A stretch of DNA of 18,558 nucleotides, taken from positions 1 through 18,558 of the forward strand of contig JAHHUD010000027.1 of the NCBI GenBank assembly GCA_020024185.1. The letters are read 5' to 3'. Shown piece by piece: positions 1 to 6,660 of this stretch. Positions within the stretch are counted from its first letter, which is position 1. Each line of letters begins with the position of its first letter. Both the position numbers and the translations under genes were made by a program. This stretch comes from Oscillospiraceae bacterium (GTDB lineage: Bacteria > Bacillota > Clostridia > Oscillospirales > Ruminococcaceae). The notes under the pieces were generated by a model that saw nothing but the letters and a program-made list of their open reading frames with translations, ran no database searches and had not been told where the DNA came from.

Positions 1-1
1 T

Positions 2-1060
2 TTAGTTTTCCATATCAATATTATTTTCTTTTATAAAAATATTTAATTCTTCATTATCTTTTGCAAAATCATTTTCTTCTTTTATAGTTTTTATTATAAC
101 TTTCTGCATTTTCTTTCCAAAATTTTTGTCTGTATTTTTTGTCTGTATATGTCTATAAAGTGGTGATTTATTTATCTCCCATTTTTTATTTAGGGATTTT
201 AACATTGGAATTAAAATCTTTAAAAATTTTAAATTTTGTTTTGTAGTGCTGTAAAGTTGAAATTGTGCTACATAAGAATTATATTCCCACAAATCAAATA
301 TTTTAGCTGCCTGTTTATACACATTTGCAATGTATTCTGCATCATCTAATCTATTTTCTTTTATCGCTATTTCCATTAATGTAATCAATGACGAATGAAT
401 TTCACTTGTTGCAGAAAGCAGTTTTTCTTCCACATATTTTTCTGCTTTATTATATTCTTTTTGTGCTATGTATAAATTGGCTTGTAACTGAACTTTATCA
501 ACCACGCTTTTATCTTTAATTTCATTCAATAATTCTTGTGCTTCATTATATTTTTCTTTTTTCATTAATCTTAAAATCAATCGTGATTGAGCTTGTTCTT
601 TTACACTGACATCACTGCTTTGTAAAACTCTGCTGTAAAGTTTATCTATTTCATCTTTATATTTATCTTCATTGGATTTATCTTTTAAATACATTAAAAT
701 TGCACCATCTAACAACATGGCAACATTAATAATCAAATCATCACAAGTTGGATATTCTTTTAATTTATCAATTGCTGTACGGTATCCCTTTTCAAATCCG
801 TCTTTTTCCATTTCGTCACTAATTTTATTTAAAAAATTAGCAATTTCTATGTTTGATAAATCATATTTAAAAGATAAAAGTGTATTTAAGTCAGTGTTTA
901 ATATTCTTGCCAATGACGGTAACAAAGTTATATCCGGATAAGAAATTCCTTTTTCCCATTTATTAACTGCCGGTGTAGAAACTCCAAGTAAATTTGCTAT
1001 TTGTTCTTGTGTATAATTATTCTCAATACGCAATTTCTTTATCATTTCATTAATTTTCAT
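2..1060 (-). CDS. XRE-family transcriptional regulator with helical C-terminal sensor domain
   Basis: Complete 352-residue protein ending just inside the window. Residues about 6-63 form a Cro/C1-type helix-turn-helix (TQEQIANLLGVS, then STPAVNKWEKG as turn and recognition helix, and a typical SYPDITLLPSLARIL tail). The remaining roughly 280 residues are predicted all-helical, rich in Lys and Glu, with repeated helix pairs (for example EKYNEAQELLNEI and KEYNKAEKYVEEKL) resembling TPR-like repeats; such C-terminal domains in this class often sense ligands or peptides, but the ligand cannot be read here. No membrane segment is seen. The start is supported by GGAGATGG about 10 bases upstream and by a sigma-A-like promoter. 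It is a DNA-binding regulator; its targets are unknown. It lies downstream of the por terminator on the same strand, so it is probably transcribed on its own. Confidence 0.85.
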   Translation of the reverse strand: MKINEMIKKLRIENNYTQEQIANLLGVSTPAVNKWEKGISYPDITLLPSLARILNTDLNTLLSFKYDLSNIEIANFLNKISDEMEKDGFEKGYRTAIDKLKEYPTCDDLIINVAMLLDGAILMYLKDKSNEDKYKDEIDKLYSRVLQSSDVSVKEQAQSRLILRLMKKEKYNEAQELLNEIKDKSVVDKVQLQANLYIAQKEYNKAEKYVEEKLLSATSEIHSSLITLMEIAIKENRLDDAEYIANVYKQAAKIFDLWEYNSYVAQFQLYSTTKQNLKFLKILIPMLKSLNKKWEINKSPLYRHIQTKNTDKNFGKKMQKVIIKTIKEENDFAKDNEELNIFIKENNIDMEN

Positions 1061-1098
1061 AACTTATTCCATCTCCGGTTTACAATTTTTATACTCAA

Positions 1099-1127
1099 AT
1101 TCTAACAAGAATATTTATATTTTTCAA
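1099..1127 (-). promoter_or_regulatory. Sigma-A-type promoter of the XRE regulator gene
   Basis: Read on the minus strand, TTGAAA (1122-1127) and TAGAAT (1099-1104) are separated by exactly 17 bases. The predicted start of transcription would give a leader of about 30 nt before the ATG at 1060. This fits the vegetative consensus; no experimental support. Confidence 0.55.
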
Positions 1128-1206
1128 TTTACCCATTATTAAATTTTAATCAATAAAATTAACTATGAGTAAATTTAATTATTTTATTATAAAAATATGT
1201 TTAAAC

Positions 1207-1245
1207 AAAAAAGATGTTGCCGCATAAGCGACAACATCTTTTTTT
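1207..1245 (-). terminator. Rho-independent terminator of the por operon
   Basis: An inverted repeat pairs AAGATGTTGCCGC (1211-1223) with GCGACAACATCTT (1228-1240) around the loop ATAA, with one mismatch. The stem is flanked by A-runs and T-runs on both sides, so it has a T-tract in either direction. It lies about 25 bases beyond the porB stop and separates the por operon from the XRE gene. Confidence 0.85.
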
Positions 1246-1270
1246 ATAAAGGGGTCTAATGACACTAAAA

Positions 1271-2209
1271 TTATAATTCTTCACCACAGAGTTTAAGAAG
1301 TTCTTCCCAACGTCTGTCGATTTCTTCCTGAATTTCAGCGATAAGGTGTTCATTACCTTTTTTGAAGAGGTGTTTGAAACGACCTTGTGGTTTAAGGAAG
1401 TTTTCGATTGGTTGTTTAACCTTTGGTCTGTATGAAAGTTTGTATTCACCATCGATAACTTCGTAAAGTGGCCAGTAGCATGTTTCAACAGCCAATTTTG
1501 TGATTTCCATCATATCTTCTGAGTTGTATCTCCAACCACGTGGACATGGAGCAAGGATATTAAGGAAAGCAGAACCTTCTGTGTAGATAGCTTTTTCAGC
1601 TTTTTCGTGAAGGTCTTTAAAGTTACCAATAAATGTTGTTTGTGCAACATATGGAATATGATGTGCAGCGATAATTTCTGTCAAATCTTTTCTGTTTTGT
1701 TTTTTACCTGTGCTGCATTTACCAACAGCTGTTGTTGTTGTATCTGCATATTTTGGTGTACCTGATGAACGTTGGATACCTGTGTTCATGTAAGCACCGT
1801 TGTCGTAACATACGTAAACCATGTCATGACCACGTTCCATAGCACCAGAAAGTGATTGGAAACCGATATCGTATGTACCGCCGTCACCGCCAAATGCGAT
1901 GAATTTGTATGTTTCGTCGATTTTGCCTCTCTTTTTGAGTGCATAGTAAGCTGTTTCTACACCACTGATTGTAGCACCTGCATTTTCAAATGCAGAGTGG
2001 ATGAAAGAGTCATTCCATGCTGTGTATGGATAGAGACATGTAGAAACTTCCAAACAACCTGTTGCAGAACCAATTACTGCTTTATCTTCTGGTTTTAATG
2101 CTCTGAGAACGCCTCTAACAGCAATACCTGCACCACAACCTGCGCAAAGTCTGTGACCGCCAGCCAAACGTTCTGGTTTATTCATTTCTTGTTTAAAATT
2201 GTAAGCCAT
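1271..2209 (-). CDS. porB: Pyruvate:ferredoxin oxidoreductase, beta subunit (TPP-binding)
   Basis: 312-residue thiamine-diphosphate subunit of the heterotetrameric enzyme that oxidises pyruvate plus CoA to acetyl-CoA and CO2 and passes electrons to ferredoxin. The TPP/Mg motif begins at GDG (108-110) and continues through the YDNGAYMNTG stretch (135-144). Four cysteines, C22, C25, C52 and C222, occupy the positions that ligate the [4Fe-4S] cluster near TPP. Sequence, length and the C-terminal WPLYEV and DRRWEEL segments match Thermotoga-type PorB from memory of the family. The porA stop TAG lies inside the porB ribosome binding site (TAGGAGG), 12 bases before the ATG, so translation is probably coupled. 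Cytoplasmic. It is the last gene of porCDAB. A related 2-oxoacid specificity such as 2-oxobutyrate cannot be excluded. Confidence 0.95.
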   Translation of the reverse strand: MAYNFKQEMNKPERLAGGHRLCAGCGAGIAVRGVLRALKPEDKAVIGSATGCLEVSTCLYPYTAWNDSFIHSAFENAGATISGVETAYYALKKRGKIDETYKFIAFGGDGGTYDIGFQSLSGAMERGHDMVYVCYDNGAYMNTGIQRSSGTPKYADTTTTAVGKCSTGKKQNRKDLTEIIAAHHIPYVAQTTFIGNFKDLHEKAEKAIYTEGSAFLNILAPCPRGWRYNSEDMMEITKLAVETCYWPLYEVIDGEYKLSYRPKVKQPIENFLKPQGRFKHLFKKGNEHLIAEIQEEIDRRWEELLKLCGEEL

Positions 2210-2221
2210 TGCCTCTACCTC

Positions 2222-3400
2222 CTACTTTCTCAATCCAAGGTAATCGTAACCCATAGGTACGCAACCTGCTTCAACAGCTGCAAAGAGTCTGTCATAAGCT
2301 TCTTTGATGGATTCTACTCTAACGTCACGACCACCAAGACCGTAAACGATGTTCAATACAACTGCGTTGCATCTGCCATAAAGAGCTGCTTTTGTATCTG
2401 CGCCCAAAGGACCACCAACACTGCTGTAACCTTCAGCCTTGTCCATAACAACAACGCCTTTAACGTTTGCAAGAGCTTTAACGATTTCTTCTTCTGGGAA
2501 TGGACGATAAACTCTAACTTTAACAAGACCAACTTTTTTGCCTGCTTCTCTCATTTCATCGATAGCAGCTTTTGCTGTACCAGCAGAAGAACCAATGATA
2601 ACCATTGCGTATTCTGCATCTTCCATTCTGTATTCTTCAATCATGCCATATTTTCTACCTGAAATAGCTTCAAATTCAGCAGCAACATCCATGATAACTT
2701 TTTTAGCGTTATCAAGAGCAACTTTTTGCTGATATTTGTGTTCCATATAGTAGTTAGCAATATCGTAAGGACCCATAGAAACAGATTCTTTTGCGTTCAA
2801 AAGGTAGTGTTCTGGTTTATATTCACCAACGAATGCTTTAACTTTTTCATCTTCCAAGAGAAGAATGTTTTCAACAGCGTGTGAAGTGATAAAGCCGTCC
2901 TGACATGCCATAGCTGGAAGCTGTACGTCTGGATGTTCAGCAATTCTTACACACTGAATATAGTTATCGTATGCTTCTTGTGCGTTTTCTGCATAAATTT
3001 GGAGCCAACCTGTATCACGAGCACCCATAGAGTCACTGTGGTCATTGTTGATATTGATAGGGCCTGTTAATGCACGGTTGATACAGCACATTGTGAGTGG
3101 CAAACGTGAAGATGCTGCAACATAGAGCATTTCCCACATAAGAGCCAAACCACATGAAGATGTAGCTGTAACTGTTCTTGCACCAGCTGCCTGTGAACCA
3201 ATACAAGCACTCATTGCACTGTGTTCTGATTCAACTGTAACAAATTCTGTGTCGATAGAACCGTTTGCAATATATGAAGAAATATATTGTGGAATTTCTG
3301 TTGATGGTGTGATTGGGAATGCAGGCATTACGTCTGGGTTAATCTGTCTGATTGCTATTGATACGGCTTCATTGCCGGATAATCTTTCTCTTATAGCCAT
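2222..3400 (-). CDS. porA: Pyruvate:ferredoxin oxidoreductase, alpha subunit
   Basis: 392-residue alpha subunit carrying the pyrimidine-binding domain I of the oxidoreductase. The characteristic FPITPST (28-34), VESEHSAM (56-63) and the GPININNDHSDSM segment (113-125) are all present, followed by the transketolase C-terminal-like domain ending in VYGLGGRDV. It pairs with PorB to form the TPP active site at the subunit interface. ATG at 3398-3400 is preceded by TAGGAGGAAATTTAA, in which the TAG is the porD stop, the same stop-within-ribosome-site arrangement as at porA/porB. Full length for the family with no sign of damage. Codon choice is less AT-biased than in the XRE gene, consistent with high expression. 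Confidence 0.95.
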   Translation of the reverse strand: MAIRERLSGNEAVSIAIRQINPDVMPAFPITPSTEIPQYISSYIANGSIDTEFVTVESEHSAMSACIGSQAAGARTVTATSSCGLALMWEMLYVAASSRLPLTMCCINRALTGPININNDHSDSMGARDTGWLQIYAENAQEAYDNYIQCVRIAEHPDVQLPAMACQDGFITSHAVENILLLEDEKVKAFVGEYKPEHYLLNAKESVSMGPYDIANYYMEHKYQQKVALDNAKKVIMDVAAEFEAISGRKYGMIEEYRMEDAEYAMVIIGSSAGTAKAAIDEMREAGKKVGLVKVRVYRPFPEEEIVKALANVKGVVVMDKAEGYSSVGGPLGADTKAALYGRCNAVVLNIVYGLGGRDVRVESIKEAYDRLFAAVEAGCVPMGYDYLGLRK

Positions 3401-3412
3401 TTAAATTTCCTC

Positions 3413-3721
3413 CTATTCGCCGATTTTCTTGAATGTGATTGCATCAAATGGACATACTTTGTAGCAGATACCGCATCCTTTGCAGTGGTCAAAGTCAAAA
3501 TCAAGTCTCTTTGAATCTACAACAGGAATAGCGCTGTCTGGACATGCTGGTGCACAAAGCAAGCATTGTTTGCATTTGTCTTCAATAAATGTTGGGATTG
3601 CAACTCTCCATTCACCTGTGTTGAAGTGTTCAGAGTTGCCGGAGCCATAAATCATACCACCTGGAGTCATTTCATGCCAAGCGTTCTGTTCGTTAATATG
3701 CTTCATCAAATTATCTTTCAT
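3413..3721 (-). CDS. porD: Pyruvate:ferredoxin oxidoreductase, delta subunit (2x[4Fe-4S] ferredoxin-like)
   Basis: 102-residue electron-transfer subunit. Two classic CxxCxxCxxxCP motifs are visible: C50/C53/C56/C60 followed by PDSAI, and C80/C83/C86/C90 followed by PFDAI. These hold two [4Fe-4S] clusters that carry electrons from the PorB cluster to external ferredoxin. The N-terminal 45 residues (with MTPGGMIYGSGNSEHFNTGEWR) are the usual PorD extension. The start at 3721 is fixed by a strong AAGGAGGT eight bases upstream, which itself lies inside the end of porC; the two genes overlap by 11 bases. Second gene of the porCDAB order, the arrangement known from Thermotoga. Confidence 0.95.
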   Translation of the reverse strand: MKDNLMKHINEQNAWHEMTPGGMIYGSGNSEHFNTGEWRVAIPTFIEDKCKQCLLCAPACPDSAIPVVDSKRLDFDFDHCKGCGICYKVCPFDAITFKKIGE

Positions 3722-4295
3722 AAAGCTTTACCTCCTTAAGGGAAATTCTCAATGCTTCCATGTTGCTGTCAATAACTTCTGGTTTTGAAGCAAATTTGTG
3801 TTTCAAAGATGCTTCCATGTTATTGAGGAATTCTTCATCACTCATAACACCACTTGCTCTAACTACTGCTGCAAGCATTGGTGTATTTGGAATGTTTTTA
3901 CCAATTGTTGCAACAGAGATTTTTGCAGCATCAATTGTATAAACTTTACCTGTATAACCTTTGAGCAATGGAACGATTTCAGATGGGTCTTTTGCTGTGT
4001 TGATAACAATACCACCTTCTGCTTTAAGACCTGCTGTTACATCAACTGATTCAAGCAAAGTTTCATCAACAACTGCCACATAGTCTGGGTAGTAAATGTT
4101 AGAATGAACTCTGAGTGGTTCATCGCTCAATCTGTTGTAAGCTGTGATTGGAGCACCCATTCTTTCTGGACCATATTCTGGGAAACCTTGAATATAAAGG
4201 CCTGTGCTGAATGCTACGTCTGCAAGGAGGAGGGAAGCTGTTTTTGCACCCTGGCCACCTCTACCGTGCCAACGGATTTCTGTAAGTTTCTTCAT
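3711..4295 (-). CDS. porC: Pyruvate:ferredoxin oxidoreductase, gamma subunit
   Basis: 194-residue gamma subunit, first gene of the operon. The N-terminal EIRWHGRGGQGAKTAS (6-21) is the signature of the 2-oxoacid:acceptor oxidoreductase gamma family, and FPEYGPERMGAP and NTPMLAAVVRASG are further family blocks. I chose the ATG at 4293-4295 (MKKLTEIRW), because GAAAGGGG precedes it at a proper distance; the in-frame ATG nine codons upstream at 4322 has no ribosome site and would add residues not seen in the family. The gamma subunit binds CoA-proximal regions and completes the heterotetramer. Transcription is probably from the promoter at 4476-4504, leaving a leader of about 175 nt. Confidence 0.93.
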   Translation of the reverse strand: MKKLTEIRWHGRGGQGAKTASLLLADVAFSTGLYIQGFPEYGPERMGAPITAYNRLSDEPLRVHSNIYYPDYVAVVDETLLESVDVTAGLKAEGGIVINTAKDPSEIVPLLKGYTGKVYTIDAAKISVATIGKNIPNTPMLAAVVRASGVMSDEEFLNNMEASLKHKFASKPEVIDSNMEALRISLKEVKLYER

Positions 4296-4345
4296 TTTAA
4301 ATCCCCTTTCAAATTTTAGCAATTATATATATTGCCTTATATCAA

Positions 4346-4362
4346 GCAATTTAATAAATTGC
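4346..4362. repeat. 17-base perfect palindrome in the por leader
   Basis: GCAATTTA and TAAATTGC flank a single central A, a perfect dyad about 50 bases upstream of the porC start. Nearby, TATTGC (4330-4335) and GCAATA (4361-4366) could form a competing pairing. It could be an operator or an RNA hairpin; function is unknown. Confidence 0.4.
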
Positions 4363-4475
4363 AATATTGATTTTATCGTCCAAATAAATATTATATATAC
4401 ATATCATTTATATAAGCAAAATATATAAAAAAAAGTTATATATATCTATATAATAAATATTTAGATTGTACGTTA

Positions 4476-4504
4476 AGTATAATACAAAGACTTTGTTTTT
4501 GCAA
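4476..4504 (-). promoter_or_regulatory. Promoter of the porCDAB operon
   Basis: On the minus strand TTGCAA (4499-4504) and TATACT (4476-4481) are separated by exactly 17 bases. The spacer is largely occupied by a 13-base palindrome, ACAAAG-A-CTTTGT (4484-4496), which would put a repressor directly over the promoter. Transcription would start near 4469. Confidence 0.55.
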
Positions 4505-4684
4505 TAGAAAAATATTTGTATTGCCCTGTTTATTTAATAGAATATTTTAACTTTATTAAATTTTAATTATAAAAGCTTTGAGTTTGTTTACAACTGTATT
4601 TGTATGGTGTACTATTTCAATATTTTTTGTGCTTTGTGCATAATTTTATCATAAAAATTTCTACACTATAAAATTATATTTGCT

Positions 4685-4719
4685 TAAAAATCGACAGAGC
4701 AAATTAGCTCTGTCGATTT
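4685..4719 (-). terminator. Rho-independent terminator of the nhaC-type gene
   Basis: A perfect 13-bp stem, AAATCGACAGAGC (4688-4700) with GCTCTGTCGATTT (4707-4719), six-base loop, followed on the minus strand by TTTTT. It starts 10 bases past the stop codon of the transporter gene. Confidence 0.88.
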
Positions 4720-4729
4720 AAAATTTCAA

Positions 4730-6115
4730 TTATTTGCTTCCTGCTGCCACTTTAGATTGAGCCTTATCATGTTCCCAGTTCCATGGGTCTTTTTTTATAA
4801 TTCCGTCTGCAAATGGGAAAATGAAAGAAATAATCAATACTAAAGCCAATATCCATTGATACCAAAGAAGTGGGATAATTTCCATTGGGCTTATTGCAAA
4901 ACCTGCTGCTGCTGCAAGAGAACCGGCAGATAAGAGTTGAGCACCATAAGGGATTGCGCCTTGGAATATACATGATGTAATATCAAGTATAGATGCTGTC
5001 TTTCTTGGGTCAACTTTATATTCTTTTGAAATACCTTTTGCGATAGGGCCAACAATAATAATAGCAACTGTGTTATTTGCTGTTGCCATATCTGCTGCTG
5101 CTGTCAAAGCTGCAATACCAATTTGTGCAGATTTTGGTCCTTTAATAAATGTCTGAATTTTAGAAAGAAGCCAATCCAATCCGCCATTTTTTGTAACCAT
5201 ATAAGACAAACCACCCATAAGCAATGAAAGAAGGAATACTTCAATCATTCCAGAGAAGCCAGCATAGATGTTTTGTGCAAATGTAAGTATTGTAAGTTCT
5301 CCACCAACAAGCCCGATAATTCCAGCAGAGAAAATACCAACTGTAAGAGTAAGAAATACGTTAAATCCTGCAACTGCAAGAACTAAAACAAGTATGTAAG
5401 GCACAACTTTTATTATGCTAAATTCCAAACTTGGAACAGCAACTGCTGTTTCTGGACGTCCAAAAACAACAAGTAATATAATTGTTATAATAGCAGCCGG
5501 AGTTGCTATCAAACCATTAACACGGAACTTATCTTTCATTTCACAACCCTGTGTTCTTGTTGCAGCAATAGTTGTATCTGAAATCATAGATAAGTTATCA
5601 CCAAACATAGCACCACCAACAACTGCTGCAAGTGCCAACGGAACATTAAGTCCTGCTTTATCTGCAACACCACATGCTATTGGTACCAAAGCTGCAATTG
5701 TACCCATTGATGTACCTGTTGCAACGCCAAGAAATGCGCCAATTACAAACAGACCTGCTATGAGAAATTGTGCCGGAATAAATTTTAAACCGAGATTAAC
5801 TGTTGCATCAACACCACCCATAGCTTTTGCAACTGTTGAGAATGCTCCTGCAAATAAGTATACAGCAAGCATAATAATGATATTTTCTTCACCACAACCT
5901 TTTGCAAAGTCTGAGAATTTGTCATTAAGTGAACCTTTGAACATCATAAATGCAATTATAATAGCTATAAATAATGCTACCGGTGAAGGAAATTGATAGA
6001 ATGCCATTTCCATACCTTGTCTTTGCAGTATAATACCTGCGCCAAGATAAATGACAATAAATACCAGCAATGGTATGAGTGCAAGTCCATTACCCTTTTT
6101 CTGATTATTACTCAT
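4730..6115 (-). CDS. NhaC-superfamily Na+-coupled transporter (antiporter or methionine transporter candidate)
   Basis: 461-residue integral membrane protein with roughly 11-12 hydrophobic segments from residue 11 onward and a short charged cytoplasmic C-terminus. The family signature block GDNLSMISDTT (172-182) corresponds to the GDK-SPLSDTT block of NhaC antiporters; GVATGTSMGT (130-139) and a matching second-half repeat (ADMATANNTVA) are also present. NhaC proteins exchange Na+ for H+, but the superfamily also includes predicted methionine carriers (MetT type). Divergent pairing with methionine gamma-lyase makes amino-acid, particularly methionine, transport an attractive inference. Start at 6113-6115 has AGGAGG ten bases upstream. 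It stands alone between its own terminator and the divergent intergenic region. The fold assignment is firm; the substrate is not. Confidence 0.85.
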   Translation of the reverse strand: MSNNQKKGNGLALIPLLVFIVIYLGAGIILQRQGMEMAFYQFPSPVALFIAIIIAFMMFKGSLNDKFSDFAKGCGEENIIIMLAVYLFAGAFSTVAKAMGGVDATVNLGLKFIPAQFLIAGLFVIGAFLGVATGTSMGTIAALVPIACGVADKAGLNVPLALAAVVGGAMFGDNLSMISDTTIAATRTQGCEMKDKFRVNGLIATPAAIITIILLVVFGRPETAVAVPSLEFSIIKVVPYILVLVLAVAGFNVFLTLTVGIFSAGIIGLVGGELTILTFAQNIYAGFSGMIEVFLLSLLMGGLSYMVTKNGGLDWLLSKIQTFIKGPKSAQIGIAALTAAADMATANNTVAIIIVGPIAKGISKEYKVDPRKTASILDITSCIFQGAIPYGAQLLSAGSLAAAAGFAISPMEIIPLLWYQWILALVLIISFIFPFADGIIKKDPWNWEHDKAQSKVAAGSK

Positions 6116-6660
6116 TGTAACTAACCTCCTAATAATAAGTTTAACATTTTCGTTTTCTTAAAGCCAAAATCTTAATTTATATAATTTATACTATAAAAAG
6201 AAATAAAATATTATTAAGATTTTAAAATAATGTGAAGTAATAACTAACGGCCTCATAAATTTTGTTATTTTCACATAATTTTTTTCAACTTTAAGTTTAT
6301 CTGTTTATTATATATTACCAAAACTATGTGTTTATATCAATAACAGATTTCTAATAACTAGTTATCGTTTTTTTCTATATCAAAAATATCTCATTATCTG
6401 TTTTACATATAACTAGATATAGAAACAAACTGCTATCACTATTTTTTTTATTATGCTATTATAAAAGTATAAAGCAAAAGCACTATAAAAACCATAGTTA
6501 ATGTTGAAAATTTATAGTCAAAATGTCATATATAAAAATGATAATATATTTTGTGATTAAATTAAATTTAGTTTCATATCATTTAGTATCGTATCATTGG
6601 TATTCTGTTGGTAGAGTACCTTAAATTTATAGTAATTGTTTATTTAAAGGAGTTTTTATT
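6116..6660. promoter_or_regulatory. Divergent regulatory region between the transporter and megL
   Basis: 545 AT-rich bases without a credible gene. It must hold both divergent promoters, but neither is unequivocal: a possible extended -10 (TGCTATTAT, 6454-6462) or TTGAAA at 6504-6509 could serve megL. Structure seen: an 11-bp inverted repeat at 6166-6176/6213-6223, the 12-base palindrome ATAACTAGTTAT (6354-6365) with ATAACTAG repeated at 6409-6416, AACAGAT/ATCTGTT flanking, an ACTAT-N7-ATAGT dyad near 6482-6498, AAATTTATAGT twice (6508-6518, 6623-6633), and tandem TATCATT(ta/g)GTAT copies (6577-6589, 6592-6603). No SAM-I or T-box core is visible. Confidence 0.5.
6166..6223. repeat. 11-bp inverted repeat upstream of the nhaC-type gene
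   Basis: AAAATCTTAAT (6166-6176) and ATTAAGATTTT (6213-6223) are perfect complements separated by 36 bases. They lie 50-110 bases upstream of the transporter start and would flank a weak TATAGT -10 candidate (6190-6195), so paired operator half-sites are possible. Low complexity tempers this. Confidence 0.3.

Larger units (their letters stand above)
4296..4729. other. Intergenic region between porC and the nhaC-type gene
   Basis: 434 bases without a credible gene. From right to left it holds the nhaC terminator (4685-4719), about 180 very AT-rich bases with nothing recognisable, the por promoter (4476-4504), and the por leader with a 17-base palindrome (4346-4362). Short open frames inside lack ribosome sites. 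I see no T-box, riboswitch or small-RNA signature by eye. Confidence 0.6.

Noticed and set aside
4296..4322. Longer porC start at 4322
   Set aside because: No ribosome site; the ATG at 4295 has GAAAGGGG and fits the family N-terminus.
4204..4428. Plus-strand open frame across the porC start
   Set aside because: It is antisense to porC, has no family resemblance and no ribosome site.
6501..6560. 19-codon open frame upstream of megL
   Set aside because: No ribosome binding site and chance occurrence is likely in AT-rich DNA.
6116..6660. SAM riboswitch or methionine T-box upstream of megL and the transporter
   Set aside because: Looked for the SAM-I core and the T-box GGTGG-type element on both strands; neither is visible.
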